A stretch of DNA of 64,000 bases from CAVVYV01 sp963818205 (GTDB lineage: Bacteria > Actinomycetota > Thermoleophilia > Solirubrobacterales > 70-9): positions 1 through 64,000 of the forward strand of contig CAWFRG010000017.1 in the NCBI GenBank assembly GCA_963818205.1, in the 5' to 3' direction. Below, piece by piece: positions 36,011 through 44,669 of the stretch. The notes beneath the pieces were generated by a model. It was not told the DNA's origin, did no database searches, and saw only the letters and a program-made list of their open reading frames with translations. The position numbers were made by a program, and so were the translations under genes. The stretch's first letter is position 1. Every line of letters begins with the position of its first letter.

Positions 36011-36961
36011 TCAGTCTTCGCTGATCGCAGTCAGCTTCGGGAGCTTCTGCCTGAGCTTCAGAACCGGCTCGAACAGGTCGCTCTCCTTCTCGACGCGCTT
36101 GATCGCCGCCGGGATCTCGAAGCGGAGATTCTCGGCATCGCCGCGCTTGGCGGCTCGCTCGACCTCCCTCCAATGGAGCGGAATCGAGGCCGTCGGCCGC
36201 TCGCGCGCCCGAAGCGAGTAGACGGCGATCGTCGTCTTCTTCTGGTGGTTCTGGCTCCAGTCGACGAAGACCTTGCCCCGCCGCTGGGCCTTCGCCATCT
36301 TCGAGACGACCTCCTTCGGCGTCTCCCGCTCGAGGAGCTGGGCGACCGCCTTCGCGAACGGGCTGGTCTGCTCGTAGCTGACCTTGGTGTTCAGGGGGAC
36401 GTAGACCTGAAGGCCTTTGCCTCCCGAGACCTTCGGGAAGGCCTCGAGGCCGAGATCCGCAAAGAGCTTGCGAACCCGCAGGGCCACCTGGCAGCACTGG
36501 ACGAGGCTCGCGGGGGCGCCGGGATCGAGATCGAACGCCAGAACCGTGGGCTGTTCCATCCGGGTCGCCTTGGAGAGCGAGGGGTGGAGCTCGAGCGCGG
36601 CCAGCTGTGCCATCCAGGTCAGCGTCGCGAGGTTCTCGCACATGCAGAAGTCGATCGTCCCCGCGCGCCGATCGACGTAGATCGGGGTCGTCTTCACCCA
36701 CTCGGGGCGGTGCTTGGGGCAGTTCTTCTCGAAGAACGAGGTCTCGGGCTTGCCGACCCCCTCGGGGAAGCGCCGCAGGGTCAGGGGGCGGCCGCGGAGG
36801 TGGGGCAGGATCGCGTCGGCGACCCGCGCGTAGTAGTCGATCACCTCCGCCTTGGTGGTCTTCGTCTTCGGGTAGAGGACCTTGTCGAGGTTGGTCAGCT
36901 TCAGCTTCCGTCGGCCGACCGTGACCTCTTGATTCCGCTTCTTTGTCCCCCCGCCCGGCAA
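36011..36961 (-). CDS. ligD: LigD-type NHEJ polymerase (primase-like) domain protein
   Basis: This stand-alone polymerase domain of the LigD family, about 317 residues, fills in ends with ribonucleotides during non-homologous end joining. VGRRKLKLTNLDKVLYP, HLRGRPLTLRRFPEGV, the catalytic aspartates in FDLDPG and LQVYVPL are typical. It is in frame with the upstream ku reading frame, but the intervening sequence suggests a separate gene (see the ku entry). The TTG at 36961 is the first plausible start after the ku stop; the start is uncertain. Confidence 0.85.
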   Translation of the reverse strand: MPGGGTKKRNQEVTVGRRKLKLTNLDKVLYPKTKTTKAEVIDYYARVADAILPHLRGRPLTLRRFPEGVGKPETSFFEKNCPKHRPEWVKTTPIYVDRRAGTIDFCMCENLATLTWMAQLAALELHPSLSKATRMEQPTVLAFDLDPGAPASLVQCCQVALRVRKLFADLGLEAFPKVSGGKGLQVYVPLNTKVSYEQTSPFAKAVAQLLERETPKEVVSKMAKAQRRGKVFVDWSQNHQKKTTIAVYSLRARERPTASIPLHWREVERAAKRGDAENLRFEIPAAIKRVEKESDLFEPVLKLRQKLPKLTAISED

Positions 36962-36971
36962 CCGCTGGCCG

Positions 36972-37972
36972 CTAGGCCTTGGTCTTCTTGCGCGAGCCGC
37001 TCTGGATCCGGCGGCGGTTCTTGTGGCGGCCGAATTGTTCCTGCTGCGCGATGAAGACTTCGACTTCGAGGAAGACTTGGACTTCGAGCCTGGAGCCGGA
37101 CTTCGCCTTTGATCCGGCGCTCTTTGCCGCCGCCGACTTGGTGCGGGCGCCCTTGCCGTCGCCCTTGCGGCGGCGGCGTCGTCGCTTCGGACGGCCGCGA
37201 GGCTCTCCTCGAGGGCGGCCATCAGATCCGGAGCCTTGGTCGGCTCGGGCTCCTCGCCGGGGGCGGTGACGACCTCCTTGCCCTCCGCCTTCCGCTCGAG
37301 CAGGTCGAGCAGCTCCTCGCGGTACTCGTCGCGGTACTTGTCCGCCTTGAAGTCGGTGGAGAGCGACTCGATCAGCTGCTTGGCCATCTCGACCTCGCGC
37401 TTGTCGGGCTTGGTCGGCTTCTCCTCCTCGAAGACCTCGCCGTCGAGATCCTTGGGGGAGACGACCTCGTCGTGGAAGCGCATTGTCGCCATCGTCAGGA
37501 CGTCGCCCATCGGGCGGATCGCCGCCAGGTGCTCCTTGTTGCGCAGCACGAACCGGCCGATCGCGACCTTGCGCGAATCCTTCATCGCCTGGACCAGCAG
37601 GGCGTAGGCCTTGGCCGCGCCCTTGTCAGGGCCGAGGTAGTAGGGCTGCTCGAAGTAGATCGGGTCGATGTCGTCGAGGTCGACGAAGTCCTGGATCTCG
37701 ATCGTCCGGGTCCTCTTCGGCTCGAGCTCGGAGAGCTCGTCACGGGTCAGGGTGACGTACTGATCCGGGGCGAACTCGTATCCCTTGACGATCTTCTCGT
37801 AGGGGACCTCCTTGCCGTCCGATTCGGCAACCCGCTTGTGGCGGACCCGCGAGCCGTCGCCCTCGCGGAGCTCACGGAAGCTGATGTTCTGCTTCGAGAC
37901 TGCGCTGTACAGCTTCACCGGAACGTTCAGCAGACCAAAGCTGATCGAACCGCTCCAAATCGCTCTTGCCAT
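36972..37972 (-). CDS. ku: Ku, NHEJ end-binding protein (3' end frameshifted)
   Basis: Bacterial Ku binds DNA ends as a homodimer and recruits LigD. The N-terminal MARAIWSGSISFGLLNVPVKLY and the core to about residue 260 are typical. The tail is read in mixed frames. After RSDDAAA, the -1 frame gives a lysine-rich KGDGKGARTKSAAAKSAGSK with strongly GC-biased third positions. The last piece ends GSRKKTKA and TAG at 36972, just before ligD. I therefore see a normal Lys-rich Ku tail disturbed by two or three indels, rather than a true fusion to LigD. The ATG has GAGG upstream. Confidence 0.85.
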
Positions 37973-38050
37973 GTCCTCAGATCCCTTTTCTGGTGGTGAT
38001 GCGAGGGGCTCTCGAAAGGAGCCACCCGTCTAAACAAGGGTACCTTTCGA

Positions 38051-38089
38051 CGCCCGGCCGCTCGTTGCCGGGCGCGCCCTTGCAGGGCG
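38051..38089 (-). terminator. Two stacked hairpins between ligase and ku
   Basis: CGCCCGGC (38051-38058) pairs with GCCGGGCG (38067-38074). Next to it CGCCC pairs with GGGCG (38075-38089). They lie in the 130-bp gap after the ligase gene on the minus strand and before ku, so they probably end the ligase transcript. Confidence 0.5.
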
Positions 38090-38103
38090 TTTGGCGGCGT
38101 GAG

Positions 38104-39150
38104 CTACTGCTCCCGCACCACCTCGCGCGGGTCCTTGTCGTCTCGCATCCCCTTGAACGCCGGCTGGCGCAAGGTGCCCTCGTTGGTCCACTGGGTCCAG
38201 GAGACCTCGCAGACCAGCTCCGGTTCGGAGAAGACCGCGAGACGCGCCTTCGGCCCCCGCGGCTCTCCGACGTCGAACGGGCTCGAGTCCCGTCGTCGGC
38301 GCTTCAGCTCCCGGGTGAGGAAGTCGAGGTCGTCCTCCTTCAGCCCGGAGCCGACGCCGCCCGCGAAGATCAGCTTCTGGCGCTCGCCCTTCTTCAGCTC
38401 GGAAGCGCGCTTGTCGTAGTAGCCGACCAGCAGCGAGCCGACCCGGTCCGCGCGCCGGCCCTCGCCCGGGATGTGGCCGCCGATCACGAACTCCTGGCGG
38501 CGCCAGACCCGCTTCTTGATCCACTCGCCGGTCCGCTTCCCCGGGCGGTAGGGGCTGTCGAGGCGCTTCCCGACCACCCCCTCGAGACCCTGGCGGCGCG
38601 CCGCCTCGAACAGCTCGGCACCACCCCCGACGTGGTGGCGGGGGGTGTGCCAGCGGGGCCCCTCGAGCCCGAGCGAGTGGAGCAGCTCGCGGCGCTGGGG
38701 GTACGGCAGCTCGCGGGTGGAGCGACCGTCGAGGTGGAGCAGGTCGAAGATCATGTAGTCGACCGGGGTCTCGTTCACCCGGGACTTGACGGCGGCTGCC
38801 GAGGCCAGGCCCATGCGCTGCTGGATCAGCTGGAAGCTCGGCCGGCCCTTCCGGTCGAGGGAGACCACCTCGCCGTCGATGACCGCGGCTCGGTCGGAGA
38901 GCTGCTCGGCGATCGCGGCCAGCTCCGGATAGCGAAAGGTGACGTCCTCGAAGCGGCGGCTCTGCATCCGCCAGTCCCCGTTGTCGGCGAATCCCAGCAC
39001 CCGGACGCCGTCCCACTTGAGCTCGAAGCCCCAGTCGTCATCCGGGGCGGGTGGCAGGGGAGCCATCTTGGCGAGCATCGGGTCGATGCGGTCGGGGATC
39101 TTCTCCGCCCGAAGTCTCTCGAGGTCGATGGTCGTCCGGGAACGGGCCAC
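38104..39150 (-). CDS. ligD: LigD-type ATP-dependent DNA ligase
   Basis: This is a stand-alone ligase domain of 348 residues that seals ends in NHEJ. The adenylated lysine is K45 in KWDGVR. Further motifs are IDGEVVSLDRKG, YMIFDLLHLDG, LEGVVGKR and WIKKRVWRRQEFVIGG. The C-terminal OB fold has the LVGYYD pattern. A GTG start follows CATAAT by 7 nt. With the separate polymerase gene and ku it makes a split NHEJ set; no nuclease domain was seen. Confidence 0.93.
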   Translation of the reverse strand: MARSRTTIDLERLRAEKIPDRIDPMLAKMAPLPPAPDDDWGFELKWDGVRVLGFADNGDWRMQSRRFEDVTFRYPELAAIAEQLSDRAAVIDGEVVSLDRKGRPSFQLIQQRMGLASAAAVKSRVNETPVDYMIFDLLHLDGRSTRELPYPQRRELLHSLGLEGPRWHTPRHHVGGGAELFEAARRQGLEGVVGKRLDSPYRPGKRTGEWIKKRVWRRQEFVIGGHIPGEGRRADRVGSLLVGYYDKRASELKKGERQKLIFAGGVGSGLKEDDLDFLTRELKRRRRDSSPFDVGEPRGPKARLAVFSEPELVCEVSWTQWTNEGTLRQPAFKGMRDDKDPREVVREQ

Positions 39151-39197
39151 GGCACCGATTATGCGGTGCCCTTAGGTGGGCGACGGATAATCGGCGG

Positions 39198-39857
39198 ATG
39201 CTGTTCGAGCTCGAGGACGTCACCTACTCGCGGGCCGGCAAGGTCGTCCTCGACGGTGTCAGCATCCGGCTCCCGGTCGGAGCGAGCTGCGTCGCCGGAC
39301 CCTCGGGCAGTGGCAAGTCGACCCTGCTGCGGCTGCTCAACCGGCTCGCCGACCCCGATGCGGGCCGAGTCGTCTACGAGGGGATCGACGTGCGCGAACG
39401 CGAGCCGCTCGCACTCCGCCGCGAGGTTGCCCTCGTTCCCCAGCTGCCGGCGCTGATCGACGGCAGCGTCCATGACAACATCGCCTACGGCCCGCGCCTC
39501 GCCGGACACAGCTTCGACACGCGCGCCTCCCTCGAGCTGGCCGGGCTCGACCCCGACTTCGAGCATCGTGACTCGGCGAAGCTCTCCGTCGGCGAGCAGC
39601 AGCGAGTGATGCTTGCCCGCGCCCTGGCCCTGCAGCCGCGGGTGCTGCTGCTCGACGAGCCGACCTCGGCGCTCGACCAGAAGGCCCGGGATGCGGTCGA
39701 GGCGACTCTGAAGCGACTGCACGCGCGCACCGCGATCGCCAGCGTCCTGGTCACCCACGACATGGACCAGGCGCGTCGCCTTGCCGAATACGTGGTCCGG
39801 CTCGACGACGGAGAGGTGGTCTCCGAGGGCCCGGTCGCTGAGGTGCTGACCGCGTGA
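39198..39857 (+). CDS. ABC transporter ATP-binding protein (FetA/YbbL-like)
   Basis: This 219-residue ABC ATPase has Walker A GPSGSGKST, Q-loop PQLPALIDG, signature LSVGEQQR and Walker B VLLLDEPTSALD. It overlaps by 4 bp a gene for a FetB-like permease, so it most likely belongs to the FetAB group linked to metal (iron) homeostasis. Homologues are often annotated phosphate transporters, which is less likely here. The ATG is 6 nt after GATAAT, and this promoter overlaps that of the divergent ligase gene. Confidence 0.9.
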   Translation: MLFELEDVTYSRAGKVVLDGVSIRLPVGASCVAGPSGSGKSTLLRLLNRLADPDAGRVVYEGIDVREREPLALRREVALVPQLPALIDGSVHDNIAYGPRLAGHSFDTRASLELAGLDPDFEHRDSAKLSVGEQQRVMLARALALQPRVLLLDEPTSALDQKARDAVEATLKRLHARTAIASVLVTHDMDQARRLAEYVVRLDDGEVVSEGPVAEVLTA

Positions 39858-40631
39858 GCTCGACGATCGACGTCAGCCTCGGTGAGGTCGCCGCCGCCCT
39901 CGTCCTGGTCGCGATCGCGGTGGTCGCCTCGCGCTGGCAACACGCCGATCTCGAGGAGGACATCGGCGTCGCCGTCGCCCGCTCCTTCGTCCAGCTGACC
40001 GCGATCGGGTTCGTGATCGACATCATCTTCGAGGAGGACGACTTCGGCCTGGTCGTGGCGTTGATCGCGGTGATGGTGATCTTCGGCGCCTTCACCGCCC
40101 GGCAGCGCGCTCCAGCGGGTCCCGGAGGCCTTCTGGCCGCTGCTCGGGGCGCTGTCGGTGGCAGCCGCCGGCACGATCGGGCTGGTGGTGGCCCTGGGGA
40201 TCATCGAACCGAAGCCGCAGTTCCTCGTCCCGGTCGGGGGCATGGTGGTCGGCAACTCGATGACTGCGGCGGCGGTCGCGCTCAACCGCCTCGGCGAGGA
40301 CGTCCACGACCGGGCCCGCCAGATCGAGGCGACCCTGGCGCTCGGAGCGACCTCCTCGCAGGCGGTGGCGCCGCTGGTCAGGCGCAGCCTGCGCTCGGGG
40401 ATGATCACCCTGGTCGACTCGACCAAGACCACCGGGCTGATCTTCTTCCCGGGCACGATGGTGGGGATGCTGCTCGCGGGAGCCGATCCGACCGAGGCGG
40501 TCCGCCTCCAGCTGATCCTCCTCTACGTCCTCCTCGGCTCGGTCTCGATCGCCGCCCTGATGGCGACGACGCTTGCCCGCCGGAACTTCTTCACCCCGGC
40601 GCAGCAGCTCCGGGAGCCGCCGGAGCCGTAA
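39854..40631 (+). CDS. FetB-like ABC permease (frameshifted near 40104)
   Basis: This membrane protein of about 258 residues in the UPF0014/FetB family is the partner of the preceding ATPase. LVLVAIAVVASRW, the central VPVGGMVVGNSMTAAAVALNRL and ATLALGATSSQAV are family hallmarks. One extra C near 40104 breaks the frame between FTARQ and ALQRVPEAFWPLLGALS. The GTG start overlaps the ATPase stop. Confidence 0.9.
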
Positions 40632-40672
40632 GCGCGGTTCGGCGAGGAAGGACTGCGTAGACTCGATTGAGG

Positions 40673-42301
40673 GTGTCCGAGCGCCGTCGTCAGACGCTGA
40701 CGCTGGTCGCGACGATCCTGGGCTCGACGATCGTCTTCCTCGACTCGACCGTGGTCAACGTCGCCCTGCCGAACCTCTCGGACGACCTCGGGGCGGGGCT
40801 CGCCGACCAGCAGTGGGTGGTCGAGGCCTACCTGCTGGCGCTGGTCTCGCTGCTTCTGGTCGGCGGCTCGCTCGGCGACCAGTTCGGCCGCCGCCGCCTG
40901 TTCATGATCGGGCTGGTCGGCTTCGGGGTCACCTCGATCCTCTGCGGCCTCGCACCCAACACCGAGGTGCTGATCGCCGGACGCGCCCTCCAGGGCTTCG
41001 CCGGAGCCCTCCTGGTCCCGGGCTCGCTCGCGATCCTCGCGGCGACCTTCGAGGGGGAGGCGCGGGGCAAGGCGGTCGGCACCTGGACGGCCTGGAGCGG
41101 GATCGCCACGGTGATCGGTCCCGCCGCGGGCGGGCTGCTGGTCGAGGCGTTCTCCTGGCGGGCGATCTTCTGGATCAACGTCCCCCTGATCGCGGTGACG
41201 CTGTGGGTCGCCCGGGACGCCGTCCAGGAGAGCTCCGACCCGCAGGCGGACCGGAGGATCGACTGGCTCGGGATCGCGATGTCGGCCGCGGGGCTGGGCG
41301 GCCCCGTCTACGCGCTGATCCAGCAGCCGACCCACGGCTGGGGCGATCCGGTCGTCTTCGTGCCGCTGATCGCCGGGATCGCCCTGTTCACCCTCTTCCT
41401 CTTCTGGGAGTCGCGGATGTCGCATCCCGTCCTCGACCTGACCCTGTTCAAGATCCGGAACTTCGCGGTCACCAACCTGGAGACCCTGATCGTCTACGCC
41501 GGGCTGATCGGGGCGCTCTTCTACGTCACCCTCTTCCTCCAGCAGACGGCGGGCTACTCGCCGCTCGAGGCCGGCCTCGCGACCACGCCCGTCTCGGTGA
41601 TCCTGTTCGTGCTCTCGCCGCGGTTCGGGAAGTTCGCCTCCGGCACCGGGCCGAGGCTGCCGATGTCGATCGGGCCGATCGTCGCCGGGTGCGGCCTGCT
41701 GTTGCTGCTCCGGGTCGAAGCCGGCTCGGACTACGTGACCGATGTGCTGCCCGGCCTCCTCGTGTTCGGGCTCGGCCTCTCGGCGACCGTGGCGCCGCTG
41801 ACGGCGACCGCGCTCAACTCGGTCGAGGAGCGCCACGTCGGCGTCGCCTCGGGGATCAACAACGGCGTCTCGAGGGTCGCCGGCCTGCTCGCGATCGCCG
41901 TCCTCGGCGCCCTGATCTCGGGCCAGTTCGGGAGCAAGATCGACAGCGAGCTCGCGGGCGCGAACCTGTCCGCCCAGGGGCAGCAGGCGGTCGACGACGC
42001 GAAGGCCGATCCGCTGCCCGCGCCCGACACCGGTGGGCTGCCACCGCCTGAGGCTGAGCAGATCGACTCGGCTGCGACCGTCGCCGCCGAGGAGGGCTTC
42101 CACCTCGGGATCGCCGCCGGCGGCGCCCTGATGATCATCGGCGGCATCATCGCCGGGTTCGGGATCCAGAATCCGAAGAGGAAGACCGCCTACGACGCGC
42201 CGGGGGCCGCGCCCGCCGGCGAGTGCGCCCACTGCCCCGATCATCTGGACGAGGCCGGTGGCCGCCAGCGCGAGCCCGAAGCCGAGCCGGTCGGCGCCTG
42301 A
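40673..42301 (+). CDS. DHA2-family MFS exporter
   Basis: This second 14-TM EmrB/QacA-type exporter has 542 residues. IVFLDSTVVNVALPNL in TM1, GGSLGDQFGRRRLF (motif A) and GLLAIAVLGALISGQFG near the C-terminus are typical. A cytoplasmic tail ends with a Cys/His pair (ECAHCPDH), unusual for the family. The GTG at 40673 is preferred because TAGACT lies 9 nt upstream; a TTG at 40667 is also possible. The substrate is unknown. Confidence 0.9.
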   Translation: MSERRRQTLTLVATILGSTIVFLDSTVVNVALPNLSDDLGAGLADQQWVVEAYLLALVSLLLVGGSLGDQFGRRRLFMIGLVGFGVTSILCGLAPNTEVLIAGRALQGFAGALLVPGSLAILAATFEGEARGKAVGTWTAWSGIATVIGPAAGGLLVEAFSWRAIFWINVPLIAVTLWVARDAVQESSDPQADRRIDWLGIAMSAAGLGGPVYALIQQPTHGWGDPVVFVPLIAGIALFTLFLFWESRMSHPVLDLTLFKIRNFAVTNLETLIVYAGLIGALFYVTLFLQQTAGYSPLEAGLATTPVSVILFVLSPRFGKFASGTGPRLPMSIGPIVAGCGLLLLLRVEAGSDYVTDVLPGLLVFGLGLSATVAPLTATALNSVEERHVGVASGINNGVSRVAGLLAIAVLGALISGQFGSKIDSELAGANLSAQGQQAVDDAKADPLPAPDTGGLPPPEAEQIDSAATVAAEEGFHLGIAAGGALMIIGGIIAGFGIQNPKRKTAYDAPGAAPAGECAHCPDHLDEAGGRQREPEAEPVGA

Positions 42302-42325
42302 GCGCTCATCTAGGCTCCGCGCTCC

Positions 42326-43312
42326 ATGCGCATCTTCAGCGGCATCCAGCCCACCGGGCGCAAGCACCTCGGCAACTACATCGGGGCGATCCGCCAGTAC
42401 GTCGAGGGCCAGGATCGGGGCGATCCGGCGATCTACTGCATCGTCGACCTCCACGCGATCACCGTCGCCTGGGACCCCGCCGAGCTCCGCTCCAACCTCT
42501 ACGACACCGCCGCGATCCTGCTCGCCGCCGGGCTCGAGCCCGAGCGCTGCATCCTCTTCCGCCAGTCCGACGTCCGCGAGCACACCGAGCTCACCTGGTA
42601 CCTGGCGGCGCTCACCGCCCACGGCGACCTCAACCGGATGCACCAGTTCAAGGAGAAGTCGGCGAAGCAGCGCGAGCTGGTCTCCGCCGGCCTCTTCTTC
42701 TACCCGGTGCTGCAGGCGGCCGACGTCCTCGCCTACAAGGCGCAGGAGGTGCCGGTGGGCGAGGACCAGCGCCAGCACATCGAGCTGATGCGCGAGATCG
42801 CCCGCCGCTTCAACGAGCGCTTCGGCGAGATCCTGGTCGAGCCCGAGCACCGGATCCCCGAGGTCGGCGCCCGGATCATGGACCTCCAGGAGCCGAGCGC
42901 GAAGATGGCGACCACCGGAGGGACCGAGCAGGGGACTGTCTACGTCCTCGACGAGCCCAGGACCGTGACCAAGAAGATCAAGAGCGCGGTGACCGACTCC
43001 GGCACCGAGGTGAAGCGCGGCGAGGGCAAGGAGGGGATCGCCAACCTGATCGAGATCCTCGCGGTCGCTCGGGGGACAACAGAGGAGGAGATCGAGCGGG
43101 AGTTCGACGGCTCGGGGTACGGCGACTTCAAGGGTGCGGTTGCCGAGGCCGTGGTCGAGTTCCTCGCCCCTGTCCGCGAGCGCTACGAGGAGCTTCGTCC
43201 CGACGAGGCGGCGCTCGAGGCGACCCTGACCGCCGGGGCCGACAAGGCCCGCGCGATCGCCTCCGAGACCCTCGCCGAGGTCCGCGAGGCGATCGGCGTC
43301 GGCCCACGATAA
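42326..43312 (+). CDS. trpS: Tryptophanyl-tRNA synthetase
   Basis: This class I synthetase charges tRNA-Trp. The 328-residue protein has the HIGH-equivalent PTGRKHLGNY near residues 9-18, and PVGEDQRQHIEL in the Trp pocket. The second signature, normally KMSKS, reads KMATT (AKMATTGGTEQ, about residue 192). The gene is intact. The ATG lies 9 nt after TAGGCT, so it is probably leaderless with no T-box or attenuator in front. Confidence 0.95.
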   Translation: MRIFSGIQPTGRKHLGNYIGAIRQYVEGQDRGDPAIYCIVDLHAITVAWDPAELRSNLYDTAAILLAAGLEPERCILFRQSDVREHTELTWYLAALTAHGDLNRMHQFKEKSAKQRELVSAGLFFYPVLQAADVLAYKAQEVPVGEDQRQHIELMREIARRFNERFGEILVEPEHRIPEVGARIMDLQEPSAKMATTGGTEQGTVYVLDEPRTVTKKIKSAVTDSGTEVKRGEGKEGIANLIEILAVARGTTEEEIEREFDGSGYGDFKGAVAEAVVEFLAPVRERYEELRPDEAALEATLTAGADKARAIASETLAEVREAIGVGPR

Positions 43313-43314
43313 AC

Positions 43315-43346
43315 GGCGGCTCCTCGCCTCCGGCTCCGGGGCCGCC
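43315..43346 (+). terminator. Terminator-like hairpin after trpS
   Basis: GGCGGC (43315-43320) pairs with GCCGCC (43341-43346), followed by TTT. It lies directly after the trpS TAA and before the scpA promoter-like TACTCT. Confidence 0.5.
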
Positions 43347-43370
43347 TTTGAGCGCTCTACTCTTCCGGCG

Positions 43371-44090
43371 GTGACCTCGGTCTCCGAGCTCGACCTGGAC
43401 CTCGACATCTTCCAGGGGCCGTTCGACCTGCTGCTCGCGGTCCTCCTGCGGGAGGAGATCAGCCTTGCCGAGGTCGAGCTGGCCGACATCGTCCTCGCCT
43501 ACGTCGACTATCTCGGCGAGGCCGGTGAGCTCGACCTTGAGTCGGTGACCGAGTTCCTGGTCCTGATCGCCGCCCTCTGCGAGCTGAAGTCGCGGTTGCT
43601 GCTGCCCCGCGACGAAGACGAGGAGGACCTGCGCCCCGAGGAGGCGGCCGACGAGCTGCTTGCGCGGATGCTCGAGTACCGCCGCTACAGCGAGGCGGGC
43701 AAGATGCTGGTGGCGAGGCTCGACGCGGAGCAGGGACACATCTACCGCTCGGCGGCACCGCCCCCGGAACTGCGCCGGGCGGCAGTGAAGGCGGCGGTCA
43801 AGGTCTATGAGCCCGAGCAGCTCGGAGTCGCTCTGGGCGACCTGCTCAGCATCCCGCCCGACCCCGACACCCGCCACATCCGGACCACGGTGACGCTGCA
43901 GCGGCGGCTTTCGGTGCTCCGCGACCTGCTCGGCAACGTCAAGGCCCTCGACTTCGACGAGGCCTTCGGCCGCGAGGATCGCTTCACCCAGGCTGTCACC
44001 CTGTTCGCGTTGCTCGAGCTCCACCGCCGCGGCGAGGCAACCTGGACCCAGAAGGACACCTTCGGGCCGATCGAGGTGAGGCCGCAGTGA
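43371..44090 (+). CDS. scpA: Segregation and condensation protein A
   Basis: ScpA is the kleisin of the SMC condensin complex. It has 239 residues, with the conserved N-terminal FQGPFDLLLAVLLREEISLAE and the C-terminal winged-helix part VTLFALLELHRRGEATWTQ. The GTG start follows TACTCT by 7 nt. It overlaps scpB by 4 bp, the usual operon. Confidence 0.94.
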   Translation: MTSVSELDLDLDIFQGPFDLLLAVLLREEISLAEVELADIVLAYVDYLGEAGELDLESVTEFLVLIAALCELKSRLLLPRDEDEEDLRPEEAADELLARMLEYRRYSEAGKMLVARLDAEQGHIYRSAAPPPELRRAAVKAAVKVYEPEQLGVALGDLLSIPPDPDTRHIRTTVTLQRRLSVLRDLLGNVKALDFDEAFGREDRFTQAVTLFALLELHRRGEATWTQKDTFGPIEVRPQ

Positions 44091-44656
44091 GCGAGCTTGC
44101 GACCACCCTGGAGGCACTGCTCTTCCTCTCACCGGAGCCCGTCTCGGCCGCCGAGCTGGCGGAGGCCAGCGAGGCCGACGAGGAGGCGGTCGCCGAGGCG
44201 CTCGAGGCCCTGGAGGCCGAGCTGGAGTCAAATGGGCGGGGGGTGCGGGTCCGCCGCGTCGCCGGCGGCTACGCGCTCGCCGCGATCCCGGCGGCCGAGG
44301 ACGCCGCCCGGCGGCTGCTGGCGAAACCGCGGACGCCGCCGCTGACCCAGGCGCAGGCCGAGGTGCTGGCGATCGTCGCCTACCTGCAGCCCGTCTCGCG
44401 GCCCGAGATCGCCCGGATCCGAGGTGTCTCCTCGGACTCCGCCGTCGGCAGCCTCACCGAGCGCGGGCTGATCGAGGAGAAGGGCAGAACCCAGTTCGGC
44501 GCGATCACCTACGCGACCGCGACCCTGTTCGAGAAGCTCTTCGGCCTCTCCGGGGTCGACGCCCTCCCCGACCCTTCCCAGTTTGATCCGACTCCGGAGG
44601 ACGAGCGGGAGCTTCGCGAGCGGCTGCTGAAGGCGGGCGAGCAGCGCAGCGAGTGA
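44087..44656 (+). CDS. scpB: Segregation and condensation protein B
   Basis: ScpB is the winged-helix partner of ScpA in SMC-ScpAB. The 189-residue protein shows LEALLFLSPEPVSAAELAE at the start, LTQAQAEVLAIVAYLQPVSRPEI in the middle and FEKLFGLSGVDALPD at the end. The GTG start overlaps scpA. A secreted peptidase gene follows within 13 bp. Confidence 0.94.
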   Translation: MSELATTLEALLFLSPEPVSAAELAEASEADEEAVAEALEALEAELESNGRGVRVRRVAGGYALAAIPAAEDAARRLLAKPRTPPLTQAQAEVLAIVAYLQPVSRPEIARIRGVSSDSAVGSLTERGLIEEKGRTQFGAITYATATLFEKLFGLSGVDALPDPSQFDPTPEDERELRERLLKAGEQRSE

Positions 44657-44669
44657 GGTGGAGGTGGGG

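Noticed and set aside
36011..37972. A single 653-residue Ku-LigD polymerase fusion protein
   Set aside because: One open frame does span both, but the linker in that frame is Arg/Pro/Ala-rich with poor third-position GC bias. The alternative frame gives a Lys-rich Ku tail with a proper stop (36972) just before ligD. Nearby genes show many indels, so the fusion is probably an artefact.
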